DNA from: Enterovibrio gelatinilyticus
GTDB taxonomy: Bacteria; Pseudomonadota; Gammaproteobacteria; Enterobacterales; Vibrionaceae
Reading direction: 5' to 3'
Length of the DNA: 64,000 nucleotides
Assembly: GCF_028683095.1 (NCBI RefSeq)
Contig: NZ_JAJUBC010000011.1
Span: forward strand, 1-64,000
Under the pieces are notes generated by a model, which saw only the letters and a program-made list of their open reading frames with translations, was not told the DNA's origin and did no database searches. Numbering within the stretch: the stretch's first letter is position 1; every line of letters begins with the position of its first letter. The translations under genes and the position numbers were made by a program. Positions 62,690 through 64,000 of this stretch are shown one piece after another.

Positions 62690-62708
62690 AATGTTATAAT
62701 ATAACATT
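62690..62708. promoter_or_regulatory. Perfect Zur box
   Basis: AATGTTATAATATAACATT is a perfect 9-1-9 palindrome identical to the core of the gammaproteobacterial Zur consensus (GAAATGTTATANTATAACATTTC). It lies 26 bases upstream of the first gene of the zinc operon and predicts repression in zinc-replete cells. Confidence 0.93.
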
Positions 62709-62751
62709 ACAGGCCACCGCCGTTAACCCGTAACGGAAAATTCATAGACAC

Positions 62752-62853
62752 ATCGCGTTGCGATCGCCCAAACGCAAAAAACCCGCCATGAAGGCGGGTT
62801 TCTTAAATTTGGCTCCCCCTGTAAGACTTAACGGGGCCGCCTAGGCTTGCGAC
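62752..62853 (-). repeat. Degenerate duplicate of the tRNA-Asn 3' end with its terminator
   Basis: Sequence from 62752 repeats that from 62856 at an offset of 104 bases. It includes a terminator hairpin and the last 20 or so bases of tRNA-Asn including CCA (62810-62832). A 13-base GC-rich block then interrupts the T-arm copy before a GCGAC match resumes. The tRNA 5' part is absent, so it is a non-functional remnant. Confidence 0.85.
62776..62801 (-). terminator. Terminator copy within the tRNA remnant
   Basis: On the minus strand AAACCCGCC/GGCGGGTTT forms a nine-base stem followed by Ts. It duplicates the terminator at 62880-62905. Confidence 0.8.
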
Positions 62854-62879
62854 AAATCGCGTAGCGATCGCCCAAACGC

Positions 62880-62905
62880 AAAAAACCCGCCATGAAGGCG
62901 GGTTT
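62880..62905 (-). terminator. Terminator of tRNA-Asn
   Basis: On the minus strand the stem AAACCCGCC/GGCGGGTTT with a five-base loop and six Ts, starting about 10 bases after the tRNA 3' end. Confidence 0.88.
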
Positions 62906-62913
62906 CTTAAATT

Positions 62914-62989
62914 TGGCTCCCCCTGCAAGACTTGAACTTGCGACATACGGATTAACAGTCCGCCGTTCTACCGACTGAACTAAGGGGGA
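62914..62989 (-). tRNA. tRNA-Asn (anticodon GTT)
   Basis: A 76-base cloverleaf. Acceptor TCCCCCT pairs with AGGGGGA before the discriminator and the encoded CCA end. The D arm has AGTTCAGTCGGTAGAACG, the anticodon arm CGGACTGTTAATCCG exposes GTT, and the T arm has GTTCAAGTC. Read on the minus strand it closely matches bacterial tRNA-Asn. A terminator follows. Confidence 0.96.
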
Positions 62990-63137
62990 ATTGTGCGTTC
63001 CTGAGAACGAGGTTGATATTAGGAAATGCGCGCTAGGCTTGCAAGCACTAATTCACAATACGCCGCATTTTTTGAGTCAAGTGGCTAATTGATAACCGAT
63101 TCTAGCCATATCAACCCGATCAAAGTGAAATCCAGCG

Positions 63138-64000
63138 TTATTTAGATAGAATCTGCTCCATGGCCCACGTTGTATTTCGCGCACTCTTTCCAAGACTTGG
63201 GTGCGTTTCTCGCCCAGTTAAATGCTTCACCAAGTTTTCCACATGAAAATACTGAACGGGATCCGGATTTTCTTGTAGTGACGTCAACGACTCGACGCCT
63301 TCCAACACAAAGGCTTCATCACCAAAGACTGAACAAAGTATGCGACCTTCACTTCCAATAATCTCCACACGATCTTCTCGTGTAGCGGCTGCAAAATTCC
63401 AATACCCAGAACCCAGCACCCCAGACTCAAACGCAAAAGACGCAGATACCGCATCCTCCGCCTCATAGTAACCTTGCTGATTAACCGCAATACCCTGCGC
63501 CAATGTTATGTCACCAAACCATTGTTGGAACAGATTCAAACCATGGCTAGCAAGATCCACAAAGTAGCCGCCACCCGCTTGGCGAGGGTTGACTCGCCAA
63601 TTCGTTTCGCCAGCAATATCGTCAGGGTTTGGCGATCGATGATACGTCCAATGGATATGGCGAACCTTGCCGATTTTACCCTGACTAATCCATTCACTTA
63701 CTGTTTTAAAGCGAGGAAGCGAACGACGATAGTAGGCCACAAACAAAGGAACATTAGCCAGTTCAAACGCAGCAATCATCTCATCACATTCTGCTGTCGT
63801 CAGTGCCATCGGCTTTTCCACAACACAGGGCTTTCCAGCTTTTGCAGCCATCAAGGCGTAATCACGATGACTATCCGGCGGCGTCGCTACATAAATGGCA
63901 TCAATCTCGGGATGATTGATCAGTTCAGCGACGTCAGTTGTGTATTGAGGAATACCATGTCTCTCACTATAGTCTTTCGCTTGCTCTTCACGGCGCGCCA
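63138..64000 (-). CDS. Gfo/Idh/MocA family oxidoreductase, N terminus cut by window edge
   Basis: The minus-strand frame stays open to the window edge; at least 287 residues are present. AIYVATPPDSHRDYALMAAKAGKPCVVEKPMALTTAECDEMI holds the NAD(P)-binding fold end and the EKP catalytic motif. The C-terminal domain follows with WRVNPRQAGGGYFVDLASHGLNLFQQWFG (GGG and H residues of the sugar site). The GxGxxG start lies outside. These enzymes oxidise or reduce sugars and inositols. The ATG that begins MAAKAG is internal to the domain and is not the true start. Confidence 0.88.
   Translation of the reverse strand, partial: ARREEQAKDYSERHGIPQYTTDVAELINHPEIDAIYVATPPDSHRDYALMAAKAGKPCVVEKPMALTTAECDEMIAAFELANVPLFVAYYRRSLPRFKTVSEWISQGKIGKVRHIHWTYHRSPNPDDIAGETNWRVNPRQAGGGYFVDLASHGLNLFQQWFGDITLAQGIAVNQQGYYEAEDAVSASFAFESGVLGSGYWNFAAATREDRVEIIGSEGRILCSVFGDEAFVLEGVESLTSLQENPDPVQYFHVENLVKHLTGRETHPSLGKSARNTTWAMEQILSK

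Noticed and set aside
62752..62853. A second tRNA gene
   Set aside because: Only the 3' end is present and the T arm is interrupted; a cloverleaf cannot form.
1..64000. Prophage, integron, transposon or defence island
   Set aside because: No integrase, transposase, phage structural, restriction or Cas-like genes were recognised; nearly all genes are typical core or accessory chromosomal genes.

Overview
The window looks like a stretch of a marine gammaproteobacterial chromosome, most likely from the Vibrionaceae. The reasons are a GbpA chitin-binding LPMO preceded by a class I cyclic-di-GMP (GEMM) riboswitch, a Zur-box-controlled Zrg-type zinc uptake operon, an EfpL (YeiP) factor, RarD, and a moderate G+C content. 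The species cannot be named from sequence alone. I found no integrase, transposase, prophage or CRISPR array. The window is ordinary chromosome with many small, mostly self-contained operons. The 5' end cuts a class II aldolase gene and the 3' end cuts a Gfo/Idh/MocA oxidoreductase gene.

Layout. 0-8 kb: sugar-acid aldolase fragment with a GntR/FCD regulator, a small zinc-ribbon plus membrane protein pair, AraC-LysE, an M20 peptidase, GST, LysR, a second LysE exporter and two small genes, one of which starts with TTG. 8-13 kb: TonB receptor, YfiR-like protein and a membrane diguanylate cyclase in one operon. 13-15 kb: NUDIX hydrolase and efpL. 15-23 kb: a catabolic cluster (DUF3726, a 570-residue unknown, BCCT transporter, M19 dipeptidase, aldehyde dehydrogenase, RidA) with a divergent LysR. 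23-26 kb: trxC, then a Fur-box-led fagA-like gene with fumC. 26-29 kb: a gene-poor stretch with palindromes and tiny genes, then an orphan potD. 29-32 kb: pcp with DUF979 and DUF969. 32-36 kb: lipoprotein, L,D-transpeptidase, gbpA with its riboswitch. 36-41 kb: CPA2 antiporter, flavodoxin-fold ancillary protein and GNAT operon, an HxlR regulator, and a peroxiredoxin-like gene that shares an operator sequence with hxlR. 41-46 kb: LysE, DCC thiol protein, PilZ, S33 peptidase, rarD. 46-51 kb: RND pump and its adaptor, FMN reductase. 51-56 kb: an ABC-type binding protein followed by a PAS/multi-HAMP chemoreceptor. 56-59 kb: MATE, LysR, a heparin-lyase-like lipoprotein. 59-63 kb: the zrg zinc operon under a Zur box, then tRNA-Asn with a degenerate duplicate of its 3' end.

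Several themes recur. Cyclic-di-GMP is probably made by the 8-10 kb cyclase, read by a PilZ protein and sensed by the gbpA riboswitch. Metal control appears as a perfect Fur box and a perfect Zur box. Thiol or electrophile stress is suggested by the HxlR operator shared between two promoters. The parts I would check first are the 15-23 kb cluster, the binding-protein/chemoreceptor pair, the HxlR operator pair, the multi-palindrome element near 26.8 kb and the dispersed palindromic repeat. Gene starts were moved to internal codons where a Shine-Dalgarno sequence or a signal peptide argued for it.
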